From Glutamicibacter nicotianae (GTDB taxonomy: Bacteria; Actinomycetota; Actinomycetes; Actinomycetales; Micrococcaceae): 64,000 nucleotides of DNA. The position numbers and the translations under genes are program-made. The notes beneath the pieces were generated by a model that saw nothing but the letters and a program-made list of their open reading frames with translations, did no database searches and was not told the origin of the DNA. Where the stretch lies: assembly GCF_006539525.1 (NCBI RefSeq), contig NZ_BJNE01000004.1:1-64000 (forward strand). The letters are read 5' to 3'. Position 1 is the stretch's first letter. Each line of letters begins with the position of its first letter. Below are positions 23,250-30,881 of the stretch, piece after piece.

Positions 23250-24656
23250 ATGGAAGGCGCAGACTACGGCGTACTGGCCCCTGCCTGGGCTGGTACCGCG
23301 GCCTCAGCGCTGGCCAGCGACGCGGCTTTCGTCCAGGGGATGCTGGATGCAGAAGCCGCATGGGTGCAGGTCCAGGCGGACGCTGGCCTGTGCAGCATCG
23401 AGGATGCGCAGGCGGTGCGCGAGGTGGCCAGCGTCGAACGCTACGACCTGGCCCTGCTGGCTTCGAGAACGCCGGATGGAGCCAATGCGCTCATCCCGCT
23501 GCTGGGCATGATGCGCGAGCTGCTCACGCACGATGGCGCGGCGAAAACCGCCAGTACCGCCTTGCACCGCGGGGCGACCAGCCAGGACATCATCGACACC
23601 GCGCTGATGCTGATCCTGTCCAAGGCGATCACGCTCACGCTGGCCGATCTGCGCAGCACCGCCAGCGGGTTGGCCGCCCTGGCACGCGAGCACCGGTCCA
23701 CCGTGTGCATTGCCCGCTCGCTGACCCAGCATGCGCTGCCCACCACCCTGGGGTGGAAGGCCGCCAGCTGGCTATCGGCCGTGCTGGATGCCGAACGGCA
23801 GCTGGACGCCGCCACCGGGCAGCTGCGCCTGCAGTGGGGCGGAGCGGTGGGAACGCTCGCATCCTTGGAGCAGCTGCTCTCCAGACACACGGAAACAACA
23901 GCCACGAGCAAGTCGCTGGCCTCGCAGCTGGCAGGCCTGCTGGGCCTGGCGGATACGGGAACGCCTTGGCACACCAACCGCATGCCGATTCTGCAGCTCG
24001 GCTCCGCGCTGGGTTCGGCCATTGCCGCGCTGGGGACCTTCGGCGCGGATGTGCTCACCGCCTCCCGCCCGGAAATCGGCGAGCTGTCCGAACCGCGCGA
24101 GGCTGGCAAGGGCGGTTCCTCGGCCATGCCGCAGAAGCAAAACCCGGTGCGCTCGGTGCTGCTGCGCAATGCGGCATTCAGCGCCCCCGGCCTGCTCTCC
24201 ACCCTGTTCACCGCTGCCGGTACCGCAGTGGATGAACGCCCGGATGGCGGCTGGCATGCCGAATGGAGCGCCCTGCGCGAACTGGCCCGGCTGGCTTCCG
24301 GGGCCGCCTTCCACGCTTCGTTCCTGGCCAACGGCCTGGGCGTGAATCTTCCCGCCATTGAGCGCAACCTCGCCCTGGGCGGAGATGCCGTGCTCTCCGA
24401 GCGCCTCGCGGCCGTCCTGGCACCGCTGGTGGTTGGCGGAAAACCGGCCATCCAGTCGTTGGTGCGCCGCAGCCTGGACGAGGATGTTTCCCTGCGCGAG
24501 CTGCTGCGCCTGGAAATCCCCACCCATGATCTAAGCGACCAGGACCTCGACGAATTACTTGATCCAGCCGGCTACCTCGGTGCCGCGGATCGCTTCACCG
24601 ATACCGTACTCGCCGATTACTCGGCACGGAAGGAACTATGGCAGTCCCGCAACTAA
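23250..24656 (+). CDS. pcaB: 3-carboxy-cis,cis-muconate cycloisomerase
   Basis: Enzyme of the fumarase/aspartase superfamily (468 aa) that closes carboxymuconate to gamma-carboxymuconolactone. The superfamily signature is GGSSAMPQKQNPVRS, with HRGATSQDIIDTALML earlier (region 1) and ARSLTQHALPTTLGWKAASWL. The length matches the longer PcaB type with a C-terminal extension. Its stop overlaps pcaD by 19 bases, so the two are co-translated. Confidence 0.93.
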   Translation: MEGADYGVLAPAWAGTAASALASDAAFVQGMLDAEAAWVQVQADAGLCSIEDAQAVREVASVERYDLALLASRTPDGANALIPLLGMMRELLTHDGAAKTASTALHRGATSQDIIDTALMLILSKAITLTLADLRSTASGLAALAREHRSTVCIARSLTQHALPTTLGWKAASWLSAVLDAERQLDAATGQLRLQWGGAVGTLASLEQLLSRHTETTATSKSLASQLAGLLGLADTGTPWHTNRMPILQLGSALGSAIAALGTFGADVLTASRPEIGELSEPREAGKGGSSAMPQKQNPVRSVLLRNAAFSAPGLLSTLFTAAGTAVDERPDGGWHAEWSALRELARLASGAAFHASFLANGLGVNLPAIERNLALGGDAVLSERLAAVLAPLVVGGKPAIQSLVRRSLDEDVSLRELLRLEIPTHDLSDQDLDELLDPAGYLGAADRFTDTVLADYSARKELWQSRN

Positions 24657-25435
24657 CCCCGTCCTTGCTGCATACCAGCAAGGAACTTCCCACCCTCATT
24701 GCCGGCCCTTCGCTGGGCACCGCCGCCCTGCCGCTGTGGGCACCGGCCTTGCCGTACCTCAAGGAGCACTTCCAGGTCATCGCCTGGGATCTCCCGGGGC
24801 ATGGCGAAAGCAAGCCATCCACCGAGGAATTCACGCTGGCCGAACTGGCCACCGGGGTCACCGAAGTTGTCGCGGCGCTGCGTGCCGACGGCGTCATCGC
24901 CGAGGGCTCCAAGCTGTACTACGCGGGCGTCTCGGTGGGCGGGGCCACCGCCCTGCAGCTGGCGGTAGACCACCCGGGCTTCTTCAACGGGCTATCCTCC
25001 ATCTGCTCGGCCGCGAAAATCGGCACCCCGGAAGCGTGGACCGACCGTGCCGAGCTGGTCGCCAAGGCGGGTACCCCGACCATGGTCGCCGGTTCCGCCG
25101 AACGCTGGTTCGCACCGGGGTTCATCGAGAAGCAGCCGGTGATCAGCACCGAGCTGCTGCACAGCCTGCAGGACGCCGACCGATTCGCCTACGCCCACGT
25201 CTGCGGCGCCTTGGCAGGCTTCGACGTGCGCGAGCAGCTGGCCTCCACCAGCGACCCGATCATCGCGATCAACGGCGCGCAGGACCAGGTCTGCCCTCCG
25301 GCCGACGCGGAATTCATTGCCGAGAATGCACCGCGCGGAACCATGGCGGTCATTGATTCGGCAGCCCATCTGGCCCCGGCCGAAGCTCCGGAAGAGACTG
25401 CGGCCTTGCTGGTCGACTTCTTCCTGTCCAACTAG
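24638..25435 (+). CDS. pcaD: 3-oxoadipate enol-lactonase
   Basis: Alpha/beta hydrolase of 265 aa that opens beta-ketoadipate enol-lactone. Motifs are IAWDLPGHGESKPS, the nucleophile elbow GVSVGGATALQLAV (Ser), Asp in NGAQDQVCPPAD and His in IDSAAHLAPAEAPEE. It is a separate gene from the decarboxylase, unlike the fused PcaL of Streptomyces and Rhodococcus. ATG 24638 lies within the pcaB end. Confidence 0.92.
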   Translation: MAVPQLTPSLLHTSKELPTLIAGPSLGTAALPLWAPALPYLKEHFQVIAWDLPGHGESKPSTEEFTLAELATGVTEVVAALRADGVIAEGSKLYYAGVSVGGATALQLAVDHPGFFNGLSSICSAAKIGTPEAWTDRAELVAKAGTPTMVAGSAERWFAPGFIEKQPVISTELLHSLQDADRFAYAHVCGALAGFDVREQLASTSDPIIAINGAQDQVCPPADAEFIAENAPRGTMAVIDSAAHLAPAEAPEETAALLVDFFLSN

Positions 25436-25454
25436 CAGCGAGGACTAGCAGGCA

Positions 25455-25862
25455 ATGACTGAATCATCACGCCTTCCCGGCGACACCTACGATGCCGGCA
25501 TGGCGGTGCGCCGCCAGGTCCTGGGCAATGAGCACGTGGATCGTTCCACCAAGAACTCGAACGAGTTCACCGACGAATTCCAGGAGATGATCACCCGCTA
25601 CGCCTGGGGCACCATCTGGACCCGCGAAGGCCTGCCACGCACCACCCGCAGCGCCATCACGCTGACTGCAATGATTGCCGGCGGATACTGGGAAGAGCTG
25701 GAAATGCATGTGCACGCCGCCCTGCGCAACGGCATGACCCCGGAAGAGATCAAGGAAGTCTTCTTGCAGTGCGCCATCTACTGCTCCGTTCCGGCAGCGA
25801 ATGTGGCGTTCAAGATCGGCAAGAAGGTGCTGGACGAGTACTCGGCGGCCGAAGGCAACTAG
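25455..25862 (+). CDS. pcaC: 4-carboxymuconolactone decarboxylase
   Basis: Small enzyme (135 aa) of the AhpD-like CMD family. RRQVLGNEHVDRSTKNSNEFTDEFQEMITRYAWGTIWTREGLPRTTRSAITLTAMIAGGYWEELEMHVHAALRNGMTPEEIKEVFLQCAIYCSVPAAN is a full-length match in family pattern, without the redox CxxC of AhpD. It ends the plus-strand run and stops 3 bases before the convergent dehydrogenase gene. The route from 4-hydroxybenzoate to enol-lactone is thus complete in the window. Confidence 0.95.
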   Translation: MTESSRLPGDTYDAGMAVRRQVLGNEHVDRSTKNSNEFTDEFQEMITRYAWGTIWTREGLPRTTRSAITLTAMIAGGYWEELEMHVHAALRNGMTPEEIKEVFLQCAIYCSVPAANVAFKIGKKVLDEYSAAEGN

Positions 25863-25865
25863 CCG

Positions 25866-26657
25866 CTAGCGCCGCGCATCCGCGGCCTGCTGGATCGAGT
25901 GCAGCAAGGCCCACGGGACGATGCCGCTGGTGCGCGGGTTGCGCGGCGATGGGTAATTCTTGACCGAGAAGCTGTACTCGCCGGCTGGCCCGTGCGCTTC
26001 GATGAGGTGCTCGGTCAGCTCTGCCGCCGGATCGGCGAGCAGCCTGACCTGCACCGCGTCCCAATCCCCCACTGTTAAGGCCACTGCCGCGGCGACATTC
26101 AGCGACTTCTGGAAGTCGCGGGCCGCCACCGCAGCCGGACCGTTGAATACCTCTACCGGGCCGCTGGCCTGCTCCAGTTCGCGGCGCCGCCGCGCATCCA
26201 TCCACGGCTGCACCAAGGTGGCCGGCAGCTTGCGCGTCGTAACCAGCACCTGCTCGATGCCGCCCATTCGTGCCGCCGCACCAAACAGGTCCAATCCGCC
26301 AATGGCCCCGGCGGTGCTGATCAGCCGGCCTGGCCCGGCAGCTTGCACTGATGCGGCAAGATCCGGGTCGGCCAGCGCTCCCATGGAACTGGCCAGCAGG
26401 TCGACCCCTGCCTCCAGGATGCGCACCGCATGCTCCCGCACAGCGTGCTGGCCCGCACATTCGACCACCAGGTCGCAGCGCTCCAGCGCCTGCTGGAGAT
26501 TCAACTGTTCATGTTCCAGCCCCGGCTGATGCCGGCGCAGGATCACCCCTTCAAGCTGGGCGCCCGCCACGCTCCCGGCAGCCAATTGATCCGCCACCAC
26601 GGAGCCGATGGCGCCATAGCCCATTACTCCCACCCGATACATGCTGCCCGCGGCCAT
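25866..26657 (-). CDS. Aspartate dehydrogenase-like NAD(P)-dependent oxidoreductase
   Basis: Protein of 263 aa with an N-terminal Rossmann motif GVMGYGAIGSVVADQL. CDLVVECAGQHAVREHAVRILEAGVDLLASSMGALAD and the catalytic region KSLNVAAAVALTVGDWDAVQVRLLADP (with KNYPSPRNPRTSGIVPWALL near the end) match the L-aspartate dehydrogenase (NadX) family. ATG 26657 or the in-frame ATG 26642 could start it. No NAD synthesis genes are beside it, so a role in amino-acid turnover or a ketoacid of aromatic catabolism is equally possible. Confidence 0.85.
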   Translation of the reverse strand: MAAGSMYRVGVMGYGAIGSVVADQLAAGSVAGAQLEGVILRRHQPGLEHEQLNLQQALERCDLVVECAGQHAVREHAVRILEAGVDLLASSMGALADPDLAASVQAAGPGRLISTAGAIGGLDLFGAAARMGGIEQVLVTTRKLPATLVQPWMDARRRRELEQASGPVEVFNGPAAVAARDFQKSLNVAAAVALTVGDWDAVQVRLLADPAAELTEHLIEAHGPAGEYSFSVKNYPSPRNPRTSGIVPWALLHSIQQAADARR

Positions 26658-26758
26658 GACCGTCCTGTCCGAATTCTTTGATGCCAGCTATCGCCAGCTT
26701 AGCCAGCCGGCGCGACCATCACGAACCGGCGTGGTCCCGGAACAACAGGAGCTCCGCG

Positions 26759-28054
26759 CTATTGCCCGGCCGCGGAGGCATGGTCGCCGCGCTCCATGAG
26801 CCGGGAGGCGGCATAGCCGAAGAGGATGCCCCAGAAGGCCGCGTGGATGTTGAACAGGTCCAGGCCGGAAATTGTCACGACAAATGTCACCAGCGCGCCA
26901 AGGGAGAACTTCGTGGCGAAGGCCGTCACGAACGCCTGCTGCAGGGCCTTGAGCATGGCGATGCCTCCCAAGGCCAGCACGAATGCCTCAGGGGTGGCCA
27001 GCATGAAGCGGGTCAGCGTCGGAGCCAGCAGGGCGAAGACCAGGGACAGGAATCCATAGACCACCGCTGCTGTGTAGTGGCGGTGCTTTTCGCCCGATGA
27101 GGTGAGCAGCGCGTTGGTGGGCCCGGTGACGCAGGCGGATACCGCGCCGAAGCAGGCGTTGAGGATTGAGAAACCGCCGGAGGCCAGGGCGAAGGCATTG
27201 ACCGGCGGCTGGTGCCCGGCGGCACGCAGCACCGCAACGCCCTGGCCGTTCTGCACGATCAGCACGGTGATGGCCAACGGTACCACCAGTTCAAGTTGCG
27301 CGGCCCAGGTGAATTCCGGAGCGGTGAACACCGGGGTGGCAAGTACCGGACCGCCCGCGGCATCCAATGCGAACTGCCCGCTGGCGGCCACGGCAATGAT
27401 GCCGGCGATCAGCGTGCCCAGCACCGGTGGCAGTTTTCGGCCCAGCGCCGGCACCGCACTGAGCAGCACGAAGACCAGCACCATGGGAGCGGCCACCACC
27501 GGGTTGGCTTGGGTGGATGAGACGATGTCGGTGCCAAAGCGCAGGAAGACCGCCGCCACCATGGCCATCACAATCGGCATCGGGATGGCCGCCATGATCC
27601 GGCGCACTACCCCGGTGGCTCCCAGTGCCAGGACCAGCACCCCCGAGACGAAGAACGCCCCGACCACTTCGGCGAAGGACAGGTGCTGCAGCGAAGGACC
27701 CAGCAGCACCGTGCCGGGGATGGACCAGGCGAATCCGAGCGGCTGGCGGTAGAGCAGGGACATCACGATGGTCGCCAACCCGGCGGAGAGGAAGATCCCG
27801 CAGACCCAGGAAGCCATCTCAGCCTGGGATAGTCCGCCCGCGGCACCCACGGCAAGGGTGACCGCGATGGGGCCAGAGGCTGAGAAGACCAGGCCGATCA
27901 CCCCATTGCTGGCATAGACCGCGCCCAGATCGCGCAGCAGGGCGCGGATCCCGGCAGGCCTGCTCGCGGGCCGCTCTAGCAGCGGTTCGCGCGGTGACCG
28001 CGCGGGTGCTGGAGCCGATTCGTCGGTGGGCAAGAAATTCGCTGGCTTGGGCAT
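26759..28054 (-). CDS. benE: BenE-family benzoate:H+ symporter-like transporter
   Basis: Membrane protein of 431 aa with about 11-12 helices. It matches the BenE family: NGVIGLVFSASGPIAVTLAVGAAGGLSQ, GFAWSIPGTVLLGPSLQHLSFAEVVGAFFVSG, VFLRFGTDIVSS, and VNAFALASGGFSILNACFGAVSACVTGPTNALLTSSGEKHRHYTAAVVYG. Substrate is inferred from the family and from the aromatic genes nearby. A leading cytoplasmic stretch of about 30 residues is Pro/Arg-rich. It is divergent from an XRE regulator. Confidence 0.87.
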   Translation of the reverse strand: MPKPANFLPTDESAPAPARSPREPLLERPASRPAGIRALLRDLGAVYASNGVIGLVFSASGPIAVTLAVGAAGGLSQAEMASWVCGIFLSAGLATIVMSLLYRQPLGFAWSIPGTVLLGPSLQHLSFAEVVGAFFVSGVLVLALGATGVVRRIMAAIPMPIVMAMVAAVFLRFGTDIVSSTQANPVVAAPMVLVFVLLSAVPALGRKLPPVLGTLIAGIIAVAASGQFALDAAGGPVLATPVFTAPEFTWAAQLELVVPLAITVLIVQNGQGVAVLRAAGHQPPVNAFALASGGFSILNACFGAVSACVTGPTNALLTSSGEKHRHYTAAVVYGFLSLVFALLAPTLTRFMLATPEAFVLALGGIAMLKALQQAFVTAFATKFSLGALVTFVVTISGLDLFNIHAAFWGILFGYAASRLMERGDHASAAGQ

Positions 28055-28081
28055 GCGCTCTCCTGGATGACGGTGGCAGTG

Positions 28082-28105
28082 GCATTAATAGTCCATCACT
28101 AATGC
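28082..28105. promoter_or_regulatory. Possible divergent operator benE/XRE
   Basis: GCATTA (28082-28087) and TAATGC (28100-28105) form an inverted repeat around an inner TAGT-CCATC-ACTA. It lies 28 bases upstream of the benE-like gene in the interval shared with the XRE regulator. Symmetry is imperfect. Confidence 0.35.
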
Positions 28106-28245
28106 ACCGCTCCGGGGGCCGTGGGAAGTGGCACATTGATCCGGGGTATGCCAGTCCTAGGATAGTTCTGGCCTCGGACCAGCACCGCAGGCAGGGCTAG
28201 GATGAGACCGGGGCGATGCGGCCCGCGGATGAAAGGACTGCTCCG

Positions 28246-29097
28246 ATGAATTCCAATACAGAGCTCGGCGAGTTCCTCAAGGCGCGCCGGGCGCTGGTCA
28301 GCCCGGCAGGCGATGGTGGTCCCCGGCGCCGCGTTCCTGGCCTGCGCCGCGAAGAGGTTGCGGTCCTGGCCGGCGTGAGCACCGACTACTACACCCGGCT
28401 GGAACAGGGGCGGCACAAGCGTCCCTCCGAATCCGTGCTCGGAGCGTTGGCCAGGGCCCTGCAACTGGATGAGGCGGCGACCGGGCATTTGTTCAATCTG
28501 GCCCGCTCGGTCTCCGGCTCCGGGCGCAACAGCCCGTCGAGCAGCGTCCAGCGGGTGCGCCCATCCCTGCATAAGCTGCTGGATTCCTTCACCGCCCATC
28601 CGGCCTTCATCCGCGGCCGGCGCACCGAGGTGCTGGGCATGAATCCGCTGGCCGCCAGCCTGCTCACCGATTTCCTCGCCAAGCCGGTGCGCCACCGCAG
28701 CCTGATCCGCTGGGCCTTCCTCGATCCCGAAGCCAGGCAGCGCTATGCCGACTGGGAACAGGTCGCCGCGTCGATGGTCGGCACCTTGCGCCTGGATACC
28801 GGGCGCCATCCGCACGATCCGCTGCTCGCGCAGCTGGTCGGAGAGCTGTCCATGAACAGCGAAGAATTCCGCACCTGGTGGGCAGACCACCGGGTGGTGG
28901 AGCGGCGGGATGGGATCAAGAGGTTCAACCACCCCGACGTGGGTTATCTGGAGGTCAACTACGAGGCGCTGGACGTGACCGGGGCAACTGACCAGACCCT
29001 GTTCATCTACACCACCGAGCCGGGCTCTGAGTCCGAAGCGAAGCTGCGCGATCTAGCAGCGCGGCTCAACAGCCCGGGTGCGGCGCCGAGAGGCTAG
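28246..29097 (+). CDS. XRE-family regulator with MmyB-like ligand-binding domain
   Basis: Regulator of 283 aa. The N-terminal helix-turn-helix includes GEFLKARRALVSP, RRRVPGLRREEVAVLAGVSTDYYTRLEQGRHKRPSESVLGALARALQLD. The C-terminal half (LHKLLDSFTAHPAFIRGRRTEVLGMNPLAASLLTDF ... WWADHRVVERRDGIKRFNHPDVGYLEVNYEAL) is the MmyB-like fatty-acid-binding PAS-type domain. ATG 28246 has GAAAGGA upstream. Such proteins usually control an adjacent enzyme; the divergent BenE-like transporter is the obvious candidate. Its stop overlaps the convergent thioesterase stop (CTAG). Confidence 0.88.
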   Translation: MNSNTELGEFLKARRALVSPAGDGGPRRRVPGLRREEVAVLAGVSTDYYTRLEQGRHKRPSESVLGALARALQLDEAATGHLFNLARSVSGSGRNSPSSSVQRVRPSLHKLLDSFTAHPAFIRGRRTEVLGMNPLAASLLTDFLAKPVRHRSLIRWAFLDPEARQRYADWEQVAASMVGTLRLDTGRHPHDPLLAQLVGELSMNSEEFRTWWADHRVVERRDGIKRFNHPDVGYLEVNYEALDVTGATDQTLFIYTTEPGSESEAKLRDLAARLNSPGAAPRG

Positions 29098-29534
29098 CCG
29101 CGTGCCGGGATCAGCGATTCGCTGAGCCAGCTGCGCTCCAGCTCGTTCAGCGGCCGGGACGAAACGCCATCGGCGGCCAGTGGCACCATGACCGTGGTCG
29201 AGTCGAATACCGGCTGCCCATCCTGGTAGCCGATACCGCGCACGGTGAAGGATTTGTTGCCGAGCCGGCTGATGCCCATGCGGATGAGCATCTCGGGCTG
29301 GTAGTACAGCGGGCGCAGGTAGTCGATCTGGATGGATGCCACTACTGTGCCGAATTCGAATCGGCCAGTAGTTCCGTCTTCGCGCGTCCAGCGGATGCGC
29401 GCTTCTTCCATCAATGTCACGATGCGCGCATTGTTCACGTGGCCCAGGGCATCCTGATCCGACCAGCGCAATTGCAAAATGACCTCGGTTGCGGCGGCCA
29501 GTTCATCGTTTTTCGCGTCATTCATGAAACCCAT
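29094..29534 (-). CDS. Acyl-CoA thioesterase (hotdog, 4HBT/YbgC-like)
   Basis: Hotdog-fold thioesterase of 146 aa. LQLRWSDQDALGHVNNARIVTLMEEARIRW contains the D-x-x-G-H-V-N-N motif with the catalytic Asp typical of 4-hydroxybenzoyl-CoA thioesterase-type enzymes. FEFGTVVASIQIDYLRPLYYQPEMLIRMGISRLGNKSFTV follows. ATG 29534 (or 29525) starts the conserved domain; the longer frame overlaps the upstream gene. The acyl substrate is unknown. Confidence 0.85.
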   Translation of the reverse strand: MGFMNDAKNDELAAATEVILQLRWSDQDALGHVNNARIVTLMEEARIRWTREDGTTGRFEFGTVVASIQIDYLRPLYYQPEMLIRMGISRLGNKSFTVRGIGYQDGQPVFDSTTVMVPLAADGVSSRPLNELERSWLSESLIPARG

Positions 29535-29574
29535 TGCACCAGAAACCGGGGCTGGCCACTGCGCCCGTGACAGC

Positions 29575-30702
29575 TCATGAACTTGGAACATTGCCAGCAG
29601 GCACCCACCGCGCATCCTCGTTGTTGGCATCCAAGCAGAACCATTCCGTTGCCGGCCCATAGCACCGCAGCTCATCGGTGAACCAGAACGTCTGGTCCGG
29701 ATCCCACCCGGCAATCACGCTGGCGTACTTCTCATCGATGTCGAGGCACTGGCCGGCGAGCGCCAGATAAGCACCAATGCCCAGATGCACCCCGTCATAG
29801 TCGCGCGCCACTGCCAGCCAATCAGGGATCATCCATGCGCCGTCGCGCCCAGTAGCCAAATACCAGTCGTGGCGTTTCTGCGCGGACACCTCGAGGCCGT
29901 GTTCGCGGCAGAGACGGATCCAGTCCTCCGCCGTGGCGATCTCCAGCATGTTCGCTGCGGGAGGCACACTAGCGTGCCTGACGCTAGCCTGTTCCCACCC
30001 GAAACCGTCTTCCACGCAGCTCAGGCCCACAGGCTCGCCGCCAGGGAAGATACCGGTGCTGGCGGGCAGGCGGCTGCTGGGCTTGGACCACCATTCGCCA
30101 CTGAAGCTGCCCAGCTGGCTGTTATGCAGTTCCGCGGCATCGCGGGCTTCCGTCGCCAGAACCGCGCCCCTCCAGTCCTGCAAAATGCCAAGGGCATCGT
30201 CATCGGGAGCTTGCGACTTGCCCACGGGATCATGCTGGTCGAACTCCACCTTGAACTGGTTACGCAGATCCACGGGATCCATCCACCAGTCCGCGAGCCC
30301 GCTGTCCGCCAGATGCCGGGCGACCCGCTCAAGAGGCGCGGCGAAAGCCGGCAACGCCAGCAGGGTGTCTTCCCCATCCGGTTCCTGCCAATAGCGCGCG
30401 TAGTCCACCGAACGAACTAGCGCGTGTTGCAGGAGCGCCGCAGTGGGCGTCACCAGGCTGGCGACATCAAGGAGCCGTGCAATCTCCTCGACACTGATAT
30501 CGGGCACGCCTCGCTCGTCCATGCCAAACAGGCCAACGCTCTCGCCACGTTCGACCGCGACCCGATGCGCGGCATAGAACATCGCCGCCCGCAGTGGATG
30601 CTCCGCGAATTCCGGTTGCAGCTGCTCTTCGCTGGCAATTGCGAATTCCCACAGCAGCCTGCGTCCCCGCGCGCCTGCCATCAGCGCCTGCACCAGTTCC
30701 AT
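29575..30702 (-). CDS. Conserved hypothetical protein, 375 aa
   Basis: Soluble protein without signal peptide or membrane segment; no family was recognised. Features are an acidic, Trp-rich composition (WWMDPVDLRNQF, SGEWWSKPSS, DQTFWFTDEL, ATEWFCLDANNEDARWVPAGN) and an N-terminal helical part. The C-terminal 100 residues, AEDWIRLCREHGLEVSAQKRHDWYLATGRDGAWMIPDWLAVARDYDGVHLGIGAYLALAG, look like a separate globular module. ATG 30702 is used; GTG 30711 is an alternative. It is upstream of the thioesterase on the same strand, separated by 40 bases. Codon use is normal for the genome. Confidence 0.7.
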   Translation of the reverse strand: MELVQALMAGARGRRLLWEFAIASEEQLQPEFAEHPLRAAMFYAAHRVAVERGESVGLFGMDERGVPDISVEEIARLLDVASLVTPTAALLQHALVRSVDYARYWQEPDGEDTLLALPAFAAPLERVARHLADSGLADWWMDPVDLRNQFKVEFDQHDPVGKSQAPDDDALGILQDWRGAVLATEARDAAELHNSQLGSFSGEWWSKPSSRLPASTGIFPGGEPVGLSCVEDGFGWEQASVRHASVPPAANMLEIATAEDWIRLCREHGLEVSAQKRHDWYLATGRDGAWMIPDWLAVARDYDGVHLGIGAYLALAGQCLDIDEKYASVIAGWDPDQTFWFTDELRCYGPATEWFCLDANNEDARWVPAGNVPSS

Positions 30703-30881
30703 CGCCACCACTTCATTTCATTAGCTGGAGATACCTAAATCCTGCCAAGACAGTCGATAACTATTTACGGGATCGATGAATCGACATTACCTGGGCATGG
30801 GTTGCAATTCACCTGTCCTTGGCACCGTGGGATACGGCTGGCCAACGGGCCGGCAGATTGCCCCCACCCGGAGGAACGTAC

